Shown here: piece by piece, positions 43,579 to 51,939 of the stretch
How positions within the stretch are numbered: the stretch's first letter is position 1
How the letters are laid out: the number at the start of each line of letters is the position of its first letter
Source of the DNA: Sinorhizobium sp. B11
GTDB lineage: Bacteria > Pseudomonadota > Alphaproteobacteria > Rhizobiales > Rhizobiaceae
Reading direction: 5' to 3'
DNA length: 64,000 nt
Assembly: GCA_039725955.1 (NCBI GenBank)
Contig: CP091034.1
Coordinates: forward strand, 3,286,001-3,350,000
The notes under the pieces: generated by a model
The model's database searches: none
What the model saw: the letters and a program-made list of their open reading frames with translations, nothing else
What the model was told of the DNA's origin: nothing
Translations under genes and position numbers: made by a program

Positions 43579-44169
43579 TCAGGTCTTCAGCAGGCCACTC
43601 GCAAGATCGCGAAAGGCCTCGACCACCTTGGCGAGAAGGCTGTGCGGGTCTTCCACGGCGGCGATCCAGAGAGCAGCGCTAAGCGACGCCCCGTTGAGCA
43701 AGCGCGCGGCAGCTTCCGCATCGACGGGCTTGACGGTGCGCTCATCGATCAGCGCCTGAATTGTCTGGGTTGTCGTTCGAAGGCACGCATTCTGACTGGG
43801 CCACTGCGAGGGATCGCCGAGCACCGCCGGCCCATCGAGCAGCATGATGCGCTGGATCTCCGGCTCCAGAGCCATTTCGATATAGGCGGTATATTCCGCC
43901 AACAACCCGAGCCAGGTCGTCTCGGCGCGATCCCGCTCGATACGCAACCGCTCTCCCATCTCGCCGTCGATCTGGTCAATCACGGCCTGCAGCAAGCCCT
44001 TCTTGTCACCAAAATTGTGGTAGAGCGCGCCGCGTGTCAGCCCTACATCGGCGGTCAGATCGTCCATCGAAGCAGCCGCATAGCCCTTGACTGCAAAGGC
44101 TTTTCGGCCCGCCTGGATGAGCTTCGCCCGCGTCTCCTCCATCATTTGCGCCCGGGTCTTTGCGACCAT
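43579..44169 (-). CDS. TetR-family repressor
   Basis: This 196-residue TetR regulator has an N-terminal helix-turn-helix (AGRKAFAVKGYAAASMDDL, then GLTRGALYHNFGDKKGLLQAV) and an all-helical ligand domain with a DGPAVLGDPSQWP segment seen in many TetR proteins. GGGAG lies at correct spacing before the ATG at 44169; the ATG at 44175 is too close to it. The 27-bp palindrome at 44183-44209 begins 13 bp upstream, so the protein almost surely represses itself and probably the divergent ridA-type gene. Confidence 0.9.
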   Translation of the reverse strand: MVAKTRAQMMEETRAKLIQAGRKAFAVKGYAAASMDDLTADVGLTRGALYHNFGDKKGLLQAVIDQIDGEMGERLRIERDRAETTWLGLLAEYTAYIEMALEPEIQRIMLLDGPAVLGDPSQWPSQNACLRTTTQTIQALIDERTVKPVDAEAAARLLNGASLSAALWIAAVEDPHSLLAKVVEAFRDLASGLLKT

Positions 44170-44182
44170 CACCATCTCCCAA

Positions 44183-44255
44183 AATACACATACGGACCGT
44201 ATGTGTATTGACATACGCGTCGTATCTCTGATTATATCCACATACGGGGCGTATA
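44183..44255. promoter_or_regulatory. three-site TetR operator array
   Basis: Site 1 has the core CATACGGACCGTATG (44189-44203) and extends to a perfect 27-bp palindrome over 44183-44209. Site 2, CATACGCGTCGTATC, is at 44212-44226. Site 3, CATACGGGGCGTATA, is at 44241-44255. All share CATACG-N3-CGTAT. They fill the space between the divergent tetR and ridA-type genes. Confidence 0.85.
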
Positions 44256-44358
44256 TCAATTGCTCCGGAATGGGCTGGCCATACCCACTAATGCTCGTTG
44301 CCATCGACGAGCAAATGCCCGGCGAAAGGCACCCTTTTGCCTGAACAGGAGAAAAGCA

Positions 44359-44757
44359 ATGACCAAACGCGAAGCAATCTTTCCCGCCGGCCGGCAGGCT
44401 CTCTATGAGATCAACCGCTATTCAGCGGCGATCCGCTCCGGTGACCTTCTCTTCGTCTCCGGCCAGGTCGGCAGCCGTGAAGACGGCTCGCCCGAGCCCG
44501 ATTTCGCAAGGCAGGTACAGCTTGCCTTCGACAATCTGAAAGCCGTGCTGAAGGCCGCCGGATGCAGCTTCGACGACGTTGTCGACATCACGTCCTTCCA
44601 CACCGATCCTGCCGCGCAATGGCCCGTGATCTCCGATATTCGCTTCAAGGAGATCGGTGAAGCGCCCTATCCGAACTGGACGGCCGTCGGCGTGAACTGG
44701 CTGGCAGGCTTTGATTTCGAAATCAAGGTCATTGCTCGCCTTCCTCAGGCTGCCTGA
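44359..44757 (+). CDS. RidA-family enamine/imine deaminase-like protein
   Basis: This 132-residue protein of the RidA/YjgF/UK114 family has the segments SGDLLFVSGQVGSREDG, NLKAVLKAAGCSFDDVVDITSFH and NWTAVGVNWLAGFDFEIKVIARL. Family members remove reactive 2-aminoacrylate or related imines; subfamilies act in specific catabolic routes. AGGAGAAAAGC precedes the ATG at 44359. Its promoter carries the palindrome array shared with the divergent TetR gene, so it is probably induced by a small molecule rather than being a housekeeping RidA. Confidence 0.86.
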   Translation: MTKREAIFPAGRQALYEINRYSAAIRSGDLLFVSGQVGSREDGSPEPDFARQVQLAFDNLKAVLKAAGCSFDDVVDITSFHTDPAAQWPVISDIRFKEIGEAPYPNWTAVGVNWLAGFDFEIKVIARLPQAA

Positions 44758-44811
44758 CCGGCCCTCTCAAAAGCAGTGAATTGAACGCGACGCCGGAAAC
44801 GCGTGGGGCGA

Positions 44812-45294
44812 TCAGGAAATGTTGATGATTTCGAGTTCCTGATCGCCGACGACAGCGATATCACCGACGGCCTTGCCCGTGAGAACCCGGGCGACCGGCG
44901 CGACATAGGAAATCGATCCGGCTTTCGGATCGGCTTCATCCTCTCCCACGATACGATATGTCTGGACGCGTCCATCGTCACGGCTGAAGGTGACAGTGCT
45001 TCCGAAGGCGACCGTCTCCGTCGATGTCGGGGCCGGAACAGGCTGGGCCGTGCGAAGACGCTCGACGAAATAACGCAGGTCACGCAGAGGATTTGCCTGC
45101 TGCCGCCGCCGTTCGTTGACGTCCTCGACCGTGCTTGCCGCCTCATAGGCCTGGCGCGCTTCCTGCATTTGCAATTCGAGCGCTTTCAGCCCGGCCTCCG
45201 TCACGAGATTTGGATGAGGCGAAATCGCGCGGTCAGGTAGCAGCGTTTCCGCTGCGGTTTCGGCACTCTCTTCCTTGGTGAAGGCAACTGCCAT
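44812..45294 (-). CDS. GreA/GreB-like transcript-cleavage or polymerase-binding factor
   Basis: This 160-residue protein has a short coiled coil in its N-terminal half (EAGLKALELQMQEARQAYEAA) and a C-terminal FKBP-like Gre domain (GSTVTFSRDDGRVQTYRIVGEDEADPKAG, named by its ends; then VARVLTGKAVGDIAVVG). It is a GreA/GreB-family protein, not the main GreA, because the coiled-coil tip lacks the usual acidic pair arrangement. It may modulate RNA polymerase. The ATG at 45294 follows GGAGG. The map gene lies 31 bp upstream on the same strand. Confidence 0.8.
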   Translation of the reverse strand: MAVAFTKEESAETAAETLLPDRAISPHPNLVTEAGLKALELQMQEARQAYEAASTVEDVNERRRQQANPLRDLRYFVERLRTAQPVPAPTSTETVAFGSTVTFSRDDGRVQTYRIVGEDEADPKAGSISYVAPVARVLTGKAVGDIAVVGDQELEIINIS

Positions 45295-45325
45295 CTCGAC
45301 CTCCAACAGCGAGGGGAAATCCCCC

Positions 45326-46075
45326 TCAAGCCGCCAATGTCAGAATGATCGGTCCGTTACGGGTCGCAACGACCGTATGTTCGTATTGCACTGTCGGGGC
45401 CTTGGGATCGGCGTAAAGCGTCCAGGCATCATCGCCGCCTTCAGCCCACGTGGCACCAAGCGAAAGAAAAGGCTCGACGGTAAAGACGAGGCCTTCCGTC
45501 ATCATGCGCCGTTCTGAAGGATCAGGCCAGGTGGAAAGTTCGGCCGGTTCCTCGTGCAGCGAGCGGCCGACGCCGTGGCTCGCGAGATTGGCAACGAGCG
45601 TATAGCGGTTCTTCTGTGCGAAGGCGCCTACGGCATTGCCGATCTTCGCCAGCGGCTCGCCCGCCTTGATCTGGTTCAGACCCACCCAGAGCGCCCGTCT
45701 GCCGTCCCGGCAGAGCCTATCGATGCGGGATGCGACCGGCGGCACGGCGAAGGAGGCGCCGGTATCCGCAAAGAAGCCGTCCTTTTCCGCCGAAACGTCG
45801 ATATTGACGAGATCACCTGGACGAATGACGCGCGGGCCGGGAATGCCGTGGGCGATTTCCTCGTTGACGCTGATGCAGGTCGCACCCGGAAACTGGTAAC
45901 AGAATTCGGGTGCCGAGCGCGCACCGGCGTCTTCCAGAACTTTGCGGCCGATCTGGTCGAGCTCCAGCGTCGTCATGCCCGGCTCCATCGCTGCCGCCAT
46001 GACCTGGATGGCATTGGCGCATATACGGCCGATCTCTTTGAGCTTGGAAAGTTCTTCGTCGTTCTCGATAACCAT
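45326..46075 (-). CDS. map: type I methionine aminopeptidase
   Basis: This 249-residue enzyme removes the initiator Met. The five metal ligands are visible: two Asp (NIDVSAEKDGFFADTG), His (SHGVGRSLHEEP), Glu (FTVEPF) and Glu (YEHTVV). It lacks the N-terminal SH3-binding extension. The start at 46075 (MVIENDE) has GGAA seven bases before; an in-frame GTG at 46081 is possible. Rhizobia often carry more than one map gene, so this may be a secondary copy. It lies between a GreA-like gene and a flavin-dependent oxidoreductase gene on one strand. Confidence 0.92.
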   Translation of the reverse strand: MVIENDEELSKLKEIGRICANAIQVMAAAMEPGMTTLELDQIGRKVLEDAGARSAPEFCYQFPGATCISVNEEIAHGIPGPRVIRPGDLVNIDVSAEKDGFFADTGASFAVPPVASRIDRLCRDGRRALWVGLNQIKAGEPLAKIGNAVGAFAQKNRYTLVANLASHGVGRSLHEEPAELSTWPDPSERRMMTEGLVFTVEPFLSLGATWAEGGDDAWTLYADPKAPTVQYEHTVVATRNGPIILTLAA

Positions 46076-46114
46076 AGACACGTTCCGGCTTTGCCGAGAG
46101 CGACAGGCTCTTCG

Positions 46115-47176
46115 TCAGGCGGTGGCTTTCGCGCCTTCGGAAGTTTCAGTCAATGCCTTTCTGACGATCGGCGCCACTTTTGTCCCGTAGAGCTCGATGC
46201 CGCGCATGACCTGATCATGCGGCATCAGGCCGATCGCCATCTGCAGCAGGAAGCGATCATTGCGGAAAGCCTTGTGTGCAGCAACGATCTTCTCGGCCAC
46301 GAGTTCCGGATCACCGAGGAAGAGATTACCGGTCGGGCCGCGCGACATGTCGAAATGCGCCCGGCTCGTCGGACCCCAGCCGCGCTCGCGGCCGATGCGG
46401 TTCATCACTTCAGCCTGCGGACCGTAAAACTGGTCTGCCGCCGCCTCGGTCGTATCGGCGATGAAACCATGCACATTGATGCTGGTCTTCAGCTTTGCCG
46501 CATCCTGCCCTGCCCGGCGGGCGGCTTCCCGATAGAGGTCGAAGAGTGGCGCAAAGCGCGGATATTCGCCGCCGATGATGGCAAGCGCGACCGGCAGACC
46601 AAGCGCGCCGGCGCGCGCCACGGACTGCGGCGTGCCACCGACGGCAATCCATAAAGGCAGCGGATCCTGGAGCGGCCGCGGATAGACGCCGCGCCCATTG
46701 ATCGGCGCGCGCAGTTCGCCCTGCCAGTTGATGATCTCGCTGTCGCGCAGAGCCAGAAGAAGATCGAGCTTCTCTTCGAAGAGCTGATCATAATCTTCGA
46801 GATTGTAGCCGAAGAGCGGGAAGGATTCGATGAAGGAACCCCGCCCCGCCATGATCTCGGCGCGCCCGTTGGAAATCAGGTCCAGCGTCGCAAACTGCTG
46901 GAACACCCGCACCGGATCGTCGGAGGAAAGAACTGTGACGGCGCTGCTGAGACGGATGTTCTTCGTCTTCGCCGCAGCCGCCGCAAGCGCCACCACCGGC
47001 GCCGATGCCACATAATCAGGCCGATGATGTTCGCCGAGCCCGAAGACATCGAGCCCGACCTGATCGGCGAGCTCGATCTCCTCGATCAGATGCTTGATCC
47101 GCTCGGCCGCTTCCACGCCCTTGCTGCGGGACGGATTGGGGTTGACGTCTGCGAATGTATAAAGGCCCAGTTCCAT
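46115..47176 (-). CDS. LLM-class flavin-dependent oxidoreductase
   Basis: This 353-residue protein has the luciferase-like monooxygenase TIM barrel. Features are LGLYTFADVNP, the DVFGLGEHHRPDYVASAPVV segment, RLSSAVTVLSSDDPVRVFQQFATLDLISNGRAE (named by its ends) and the flavin-binding GRGSFIESFPLFG. It is close to the alkanal-type group that oxidises unknown small molecules with FMNH2. The start at 47176 follows AGGA. A longer open frame upstream, to 47491, runs through the PIN remnant and sigma gene and is not real. Confidence 0.88.
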   Translation of the reverse strand: MELGLYTFADVNPNPSRSKGVEAAERIKHLIEEIELADQVGLDVFGLGEHHRPDYVASAPVVALAAAAAKTKNIRLSSAVTVLSSDDPVRVFQQFATLDLISNGRAEIMAGRGSFIESFPLFGYNLEDYDQLFEEKLDLLLALRDSEIINWQGELRAPINGRGVYPRPLQDPLPLWIAVGGTPQSVARAGALGLPVALAIIGGEYPRFAPLFDLYREAARRAGQDAAKLKTSINVHGFIADTTEAAADQFYGPQAEVMNRIGRERGWGPTSRAHFDMSRGPTGNLFLGDPELVAEKIVAAHKAFRNDRFLLQMAIGLMPHDQVMRGIELYGTKVAPIVRKALTETSEGAKATA

Positions 47177-47276
47177 GGTCGGTGTCCTGTTTAACTTGCG
47201 CCTGAGATAAGGTCCGGCAGGGCTCGGAGCAAACGGAAATTCTGGAACGGATTGTTCGACAAAGTTGATGGCTGCG

Positions 47277-47345
47277 TCAGGCCGATGCCCGCCACGGATC
47301 GATGATTTCCACGCCCGTGCCGCGAAAGTTACGGGCGGCATCCCA
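47277..47345 (-). pseudogene. C-terminal remnant of a PIN-domain (VapC-like) toxin
   Basis: Directly after the sigma factor stop and in the same frame lies about 22 codons reading WDAARNFRGTGVEIIDPW and a stop at 47277-47279. This resembles the last strand-helix-strand of PIN-domain toxins (typical pattern TRN-x-x-x-F-x-x-TGV-x-x-x-NPW). No rest of the toxin and no antitoxin gene is present. It appears to be the surviving tail of a lost toxin-antitoxin locus. Confidence 0.45.
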
Positions 47346-47357
47346 TGAAGGTACAGC

Positions 47358-48617
47358 TTATTTCGCCGCCGGCTGCGCCGCTTCTTCCTGCATCTTGTCG
47401 ATCTGCCGGCGGATATGGGCAGCTTCCGCTGCGGAATGGGCAAGCGCGATGGCGCGGTCGAAGGCAATGCGGGCCGGCGCGATACGGCCAAGCTGCGTCA
47501 GCAGGTTGCCGCGCAGGCCGTGATAATAGAAGTAGCCGTCGAGCTTCTCGCCCAGCGGTTCGATGAGATCGAGCGCCTCCTGCGGTCCATTCAGCTTTGA
47601 GACTACGACCGCCCGGTTGAGCGTCACGACCGGTGAAGGCTGGACGCGCTCCAGCGCGCGGTAGAGCAGGTCGATTTCCACCCAGTCGGTATCCGCGGCG
47701 CGTTTTGCACGGGAATGGACGGCGGCAATTGCTGCCTGGAGCTGATAGGGGCCGGGCTTGCGATGACGCAGCGCCTTGTCGAGCAGAGCCAGCGCTTCGT
47801 TGATCAAGGGCTGGTTCCAGAGCGAACGGTCCTGATCCTCGAGCAGCACGATCTCATCTTCGGCGCTGAAGCGTGCCTGCCGGCGGGAAATCTGCAAGAG
47901 CATGAGAGAAAGCAGCCCCATGAGTTCCGGTTCGGCGGGGAATATATGCAGCATCAGCCGCGCCAGCCGGATCGCCTCGTCGCTGAAGGCAGCCGCCTCT
48001 TGTTCCGGATCCGCCTGGCTGTAGCCCTCGTTGAAGATCAGATAGATCATCGTACTGACGATCACCAGCCGCTCGGCCCTCTCCTGCGGGCTCGGCGTTT
48101 CGAAGGGCACACCGGCTTTCGCCACGCGCGCCTTGGCCCGTGTGATGCGCTGCTCCATGGCGCTTTCGGAGACGAGGAACGCACGCGCGATCTGTGTCAC
48201 CGACAGGCCAGAAACGATGCGCAGCGCCAGCGCGATCTGCTGGGTGGCCGGCAGGTCCGGATGGCAGCAGATGAAGAGCAGCCGGAGGATATCGTCGCGA
48301 TAATGGGAATCGTCCAGCCGATCGGCAATATCGCTTTCGGCGTCCTCCTTGTCTGAAATCTGATCCTCATCCGGCAACGCCTGGATTTTCGCCCGCTTGC
48401 GCACCGCATCGATGCCGCTGTTGCGACCAACGAAGATCAGCCAGGCCGTCGGGTCGCGCGGCGGCCCTTTTTCCGGCCAGGTCCGGATCGCCCTCAGGCA
48501 CGCCTCCTGAAACGCCTCTTCCGCAGTATCGAGATTGCGGAAATAGCGCAGCAGCGCGCCAAGAGCCTTCGGCCGGGCCGAGGCAAGCGCGAGGTCGATC
48601 CAGGCAATGTCTGTCAT
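47358..48617 (-). CDS. ECF42-type RNA polymerase sigma factor with C-terminal TPR-like domain
   Basis: This 419-residue protein has sigma-2 (YFRNLDTAEEAFQEACLRAIRTWP) and sigma-4 regions (LALRIVSGLSVTQIARAFLVSESAMEQRITRAKARV, named by its ends). A long C-terminal helical extension (DUF6596/TPR-like, from about residue 185: VIVSTMIYLIFNEGYS) is typical of group ECF42. No membrane anti-sigma factor is nearby. In this group the regulator is linked to a small YCII/DGPF protein, whose gene overlaps the start by 4 bp here. The target promoters are unknown. Confidence 0.9.
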   Translation of the reverse strand: MTDIAWIDLALASARPKALGALLRYFRNLDTAEEAFQEACLRAIRTWPEKGPPRDPTAWLIFVGRNSGIDAVRKRAKIQALPDEDQISDKEDAESDIADRLDDSHYRDDILRLLFICCHPDLPATQQIALALRIVSGLSVTQIARAFLVSESAMEQRITRAKARVAKAGVPFETPSPQERAERLVIVSTMIYLIFNEGYSQADPEQEAAAFSDEAIRLARLMLHIFPAEPELMGLLSLMLLQISRRQARFSAEDEIVLLEDQDRSLWNQPLINEALALLDKALRHRKPGPYQLQAAIAAVHSRAKRAADTDWVEIDLLYRALERVQPSPVVTLNRAVVVSKLNGPQEALDLIEPLGEKLDGYFYYHGLRGNLLTQLGRIAPARIAFDRAIALAHSAAEAAHIRRQIDKMQEEAAQPAAK

Positions 48618-48988
48618 GATGCGATCTCTCCCGGCCTGAAGGTGTAGAACGGCCGAATTTCGTAAGAGGTGGAACCCGGATTGACTGCCGAAAGCTGTTT
48701 GGAGAAGGCGATCGCCTCATCCAGCGTTTCGAAATCAACCGTATAGAAGCCGAGAAGCGCCTCTTTCGTTTCCGCAAACGGACCATCGACAACGAAGGCC
48801 TCGTCCCTGCCCTTGCGCACGGTTGCTGCGGCCGTCGTCGGCATCAGCCGGCCGGTCGGGCCAAGCTTGCCGGCAGCGGCGAGCGGCTCGATCACGGCAT
48901 GCAGATTTCCCATGACGGCAGCCTCTTCCTCCTCGGTCCAGGCAAAAACGGTTTCCTCATTGGCGTAGCAAAGGATTGCGTAAAGCAT
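48614..48988 (-). CDS. YCII/DGPF-domain protein, partner of ECF42 sigma factor
   Basis: This 124-residue protein has the YCII-related fold with the marker DGPFAETKEALLGFYTVDFETLDEAIAFSKQL (named by its ends), a GRLMPTTAAATVR strand and EIRPF near the C-terminus. Genes for such proteins are typically paired with ECF42 sigma genes. Its stop overlaps the sigma start in an ATGA, so they are translationally coupled. Function within the pair (sensor or enzyme) is not established. Confidence 0.9.
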   Translation of the reverse strand: MLYAILCYANEETVFAWTEEEEAAVMGNLHAVIEPLAAAGKLGPTGRLMPTTAAATVRKGRDEAFVVDGPFAETKEALLGFYTVDFETLDEAIAFSKQLSAVNPGSTSYEIRPFYTFRPGEIAS

Positions 48989-49192
48989 CGGTAACTCCTC
49001 TTTCCGAATGACGAAGGAGTAACCGTTTGGCCGACAGGCCGCATCAAAAAATTACGAATAAGAAAATCAGTAAATCTGATCGAAGCGCTGCAGTTAGCCT
49101 ATGACGGGGCTTCGAAATCCACGCCATTGAGTTGCCTGATTTGACCCTGAGAGCTGTCGGCGCTTTCCATCACCTTTCCATTCGAGAACGCC

Positions 49193-50155
49193 GTGAACAA
49201 ATCTCAGAAACTTCTCGCAGCACTTGCCACCCTCATATTGTCGACGCAGGCTACCCATGCCGCGTCCGCCCCGGAAAATTTCCTCTATATGGGGGCCGGC
49301 GACCTCGCAGCTGCAAAGGCGAGACTCGCCCGGCCCGATATCGGCGGCGTACAGGTCGTCTATGCCTGGAAGAGCCTGGAAACGGAGAAAGGTCAGTATG
49401 ATTTTTCGGCGATCGAGCAGGACCTGGCCATCGCCAAAAGCCTGAACAAGAAGATGTTCATCCAGGTGCAGGATCGCTTCTTCAGTCCAACGGCGCGCAA
49501 CATCCCTGACTATATGCTGACCGAACCGGAATATGATGGCGGCCTGACCCCGCAATTCGACAATCCCGGCGAAAACAAGCCGGTCGGTTCCGGCTGGGTC
49601 GCCCAGCAATGGAACCCGGCCGTTCGAGCTCGCTATCAGGCGCTGTTGAAGGCACTTGCCGAAAAATTCGACGGCCAGGTCTATGGCATCAACCTGCCGG
49701 AAACCTCCATCGATCTCGACCCGAAGCATGAGCCGAAGGGCTTTTCCTGCGATGCCTATTTCTCGGCCGAGATGGAAAACCTCGCCTTCGCCCGCAAGGC
49801 CTTCGAAAAGTCGCTCGTCGTGCAATATGTGAACTTCTGGCCCTGCGAATGGGAGAACGACCATAATTACATGGGCCGCCTCTTCGATTTTGCGGCGAAG
49901 CACAATGTCGGCCTCGGCGGCCCTGACATCGTACCGAACCGCAAGGCGCAGATGAAGAACTCCTACCCCTTCTTCAACAAGTACAAGGGCAAGCTCTCCT
50001 ATGTCGGCCTCGCCGTGCAGGAGCCGACGCTCACCTACAGGAACCCCGCGACCAAGAAGCCCTTCACCAAGGAAGAGTTCACTGCCTTCGCAGAGGACTA
50101 TCTCGGCGCCGACGTGATCTTCTGGAGCACGGCAACGCCCTGGCTGAAGAAATGA
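49193..50155 (+). CDS. secreted TIM-barrel glycosidase-like protein of unknown function
   Basis: This 320-residue protein begins with GTG at 49193 and a signal peptide (LLAALATLILSTQATHA). The barrel has a glycosidase-like strand order: GVQVVYAWKSLETEKGQYDFSAIEQDL resembles the start of clan A enzymes, then KKMFIQVQDR, YGINLPETSIDLD with a Glu at the usual acid/base strand, and VGLAVQEPTL with a second Glu. I cannot place it in a known family. The gene stands alone and ends with a hairpin. The ribosome-binding site is weak. Confidence 0.7.
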   Translation: MNKSQKLLAALATLILSTQATHAASAPENFLYMGAGDLAAAKARLARPDIGGVQVVYAWKSLETEKGQYDFSAIEQDLAIAKSLNKKMFIQVQDRFFSPTARNIPDYMLTEPEYDGGLTPQFDNPGENKPVGSGWVAQQWNPAVRARYQALLKALAEKFDGQVYGINLPETSIDLDPKHEPKGFSCDAYFSAEMENLAFARKAFEKSLVVQYVNFWPCEWENDHNYMGRLFDFAAKHNVGLGGPDIVPNRKAQMKNSYPFFNKYKGKLSYVGLAVQEPTLTYRNPATKKPFTKEEFTAFAEDYLGADVIFWSTATPWLKK

Positions 50156-50163
50156 CGATAACA

Positions 50164-50189
50164 GGCAGGCGGTTACCAAGCCGCCTGCC
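50164..50189. terminator. hairpin between convergent genes
   Basis: GGCAGGCGG (50164-50172) pairs with CCGCCTGCC (50181-50189) across an 8-nt loop. The following ACCGCCCCCT has no T-run. Confidence 0.55.
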
Positions 50190-50204
50190 ACCGCCCCCTA
50201 GGGC

Positions 50205-50846
50205 TTAGCCGCCCCACGCCGAATTGCGGATCACGCTGCAGAAATTACCCCTGTGGAAATGCGGTTCCTTGTCGGCGATCACATCCGCCTTCACATTGCC
50301 GAAGGTCGTTTCCGGCTTGTGCTTGATGCCGTCATAGAAGGTCTGGATGATATCCTCCTTGAAATGCGGCGTGCGCGGATGGGCGCGCACCACTGCGTCA
50401 CGGTCGGCATCGCCGAAGCCGTGATAGTCGATGCCGAGCACATCCATCTCCACGCCTGCCGTCACCAGGGCCACGACCGGATGCATGTGCTTCGGAATGC
50501 CGGGTGTCGTATGCAGCGCGATTGCCGTCCAGACGGTGTCGATATCGGCCTGCGAGATGCCGTAGCTTTTCAGGAAGTCACGAGCGGCATTGGCGCCGTC
50601 GACCTCGAAGCGCTCGTGCTCCGAACTATGCTGGTGCATCAGCCCCATGTCATGGAACATGGCTCCGGCATAAAGCAGTTCCGGGTCAAAGTTCAGGCCG
50701 CGGCGTTGGCCCGAGAGCGCACCGAAATAATAGACCCGGCTGGAATGATGAAAGAGCAGCGGCGATTCCGTGTCCCTGACAAGTTCGGTAATGTCGCGTG
50801 CCAGCTTGCTGTCGGGAATGCTGATGCCGCCGATCGTCAATGTCAT
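50205..50846 (-). CDS. HD-domain phosphohydrolase-like protein
   Basis: This 213-residue HD-superfamily protein has the metal-binding pattern HHSSRVYYFG, AGAMFHDMGL and TAIALHTTPGIP, then DVLGIDYHGF. The pattern resembles the cyanamide-hydratase-like branch of small HD proteins. It has no signal peptide. The ATG at 50846 follows AAGGAG. It is divergent from a GlxA-type regulator with 117 bp between them, so it may be that regulator's target. The substrate is not known. Confidence 0.82.
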   Translation of the reverse strand: MTLTIGGISIPDSKLARDITELVRDTESPLLFHHSSRVYYFGALSGQRRGLNFDPELLYAGAMFHDMGLMHQHSSEHERFEVDGANAARDFLKSYGISQADIDTVWTAIALHTTPGIPKHMHPVVALVTAGVEMDVLGIDYHGFGDADRDAVVRAHPRTPHFKEDIIQTFYDGIKHKPETTFGNVKADVIADKEPHFHRGNFCSVIRNSAWGG

Positions 50847-50963
50847 CGTCTTTCTCCTTGATGGTGGATGCCAAGGAGCGTAAAAGCGGCTGGATATGTC
50901 AGCAATCGACGCTATCCGTCATTTTCTGCCAAAACCATTCCGCTGCGGACATGAGGCCGTCAG

Positions 50964-51935
50964 ATGAAGCCCAGGACCATCGCCATCCTTGCCGTTCCCG
51001 GCGTTCAGCTTCTGGACGTTTCCGGTCCGCTCGATGTTTTCGCCGAAGCCAATCTGCAGAGTGGCAGGCAAGTCTATCGCCCCGTCGTCATCGCCACCAC
51101 GCACGGGCATATCCGCAGTTCCTCCGGCATCCGCCTGATCGCCGACTATACGATCGAGGACGATACCGGCCCGCTCGATACGCTGCTTGTCGCCGGCTGT
51201 CCCAATGCAGCGGAGATCGAACATGATGCAAAGCTGTTGGCATGGCTCGGCAAGGCCGGACCCGGCGCCCGCCGTTACGGCTCGGTCTGCAGCGGCGCAT
51301 TCCTGCTCGCAGCCGCCGGCCTGCTAGAGGGCCGCCGGGTAACCACGCACTGGGCTGTCGCAGAGAGGTTGAGACAGGCCTATCCCGGCGTGACGGTGGA
51401 GGAGGACGCGATCCATGTGGCCGACGGAGAGTTGAGAACCGCTGCCGGCGTCACAGCGGGACTGGATCTTGCCCTCTCCCTTGTCGAAGAGGACCTCGAC
51501 CGTGACGTGGCGATGCGTATCGCAGCCCAGCTCGTCATGTTCTTCAAGCGCCCCGGTGGCCAGATGCAGTTCAGCCGCAAGGGCGAAGCTGCTCCTGCCG
51601 GACGCTCGGCCCTTCAGGAAGTACAGCGCTGGATCGCAGCCAATCCCGCTGCCGACCATAGCGTCGCCGAACTCGCCCGCCGGATGGAACTCAGCCCGCG
51701 GCATTTCGCCCGGCTCTTCCGCGACGAGGTTGGCATGACGCCGGCAGCCTGGGTCGAATCCACACGCATCGCCGCCGCCCGCCGGCTGCTCGAAAGCGGC
51801 CATGTGCCGAAACAGGTAGCCAGCGAATGCGGCTTTGCCGATGACGACACCTTGCGCCGCGCCTTCACGCGCCATCTCGGCGTCACGCCTGCGGAATACC
51901 GCAAGCAATATGCACACATGAGCCCGGTGAGTTGA
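50964..51935 (+). CDS. GlxA-type regulator (DJ-1/PfpI domain plus AraC helix-turn-helix)
   Basis: This 323-residue protein has an N-terminal class-I amidotransferase-like DJ-1/PfpI domain (VPGVQLLDVSGPLDVFAEAN, then the nucleophile-elbow Cys in GSVCSGAFLLAAAGLL) and a C-terminal AraC double helix-turn-helix (SVAELARRMELSPRHFARLFRDE, then VPKQVASECGFADDDTLRRAFTRHLGVTPAEYR). Some relatives regulate carnitine, betaine or quaternary-amine metabolism. It is divergent from the HD-domain gene and only 4 bp from the convergent glpK stop. Confidence 0.9.
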   Translation: MKPRTIAILAVPGVQLLDVSGPLDVFAEANLQSGRQVYRPVVIATTHGHIRSSSGIRLIADYTIEDDTGPLDTLLVAGCPNAAEIEHDAKLLAWLGKAGPGARRYGSVCSGAFLLAAAGLLEGRRVTTHWAVAERLRQAYPGVTVEEDAIHVADGELRTAAGVTAGLDLALSLVEEDLDRDVAMRIAAQLVMFFKRPGGQMQFSRKGEAAPAGRSALQEVQRWIAANPAADHSVAELARRMELSPRHFARLFRDEVGMTPAAWVESTRIAAARRLLESGHVPKQVASECGFADDDTLRRAFTRHLGVTPAEYRKQYAHMSPVS

Positions 51936-51939
51936 GCGA

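Noticed and set aside
46115..47491. 458-codon form of the LLM oxidoreductase
   Set aside because: The extra N-terminal part runs through the PIN remnant and the sigma gene end; the ATG at 47176 gives the family start.
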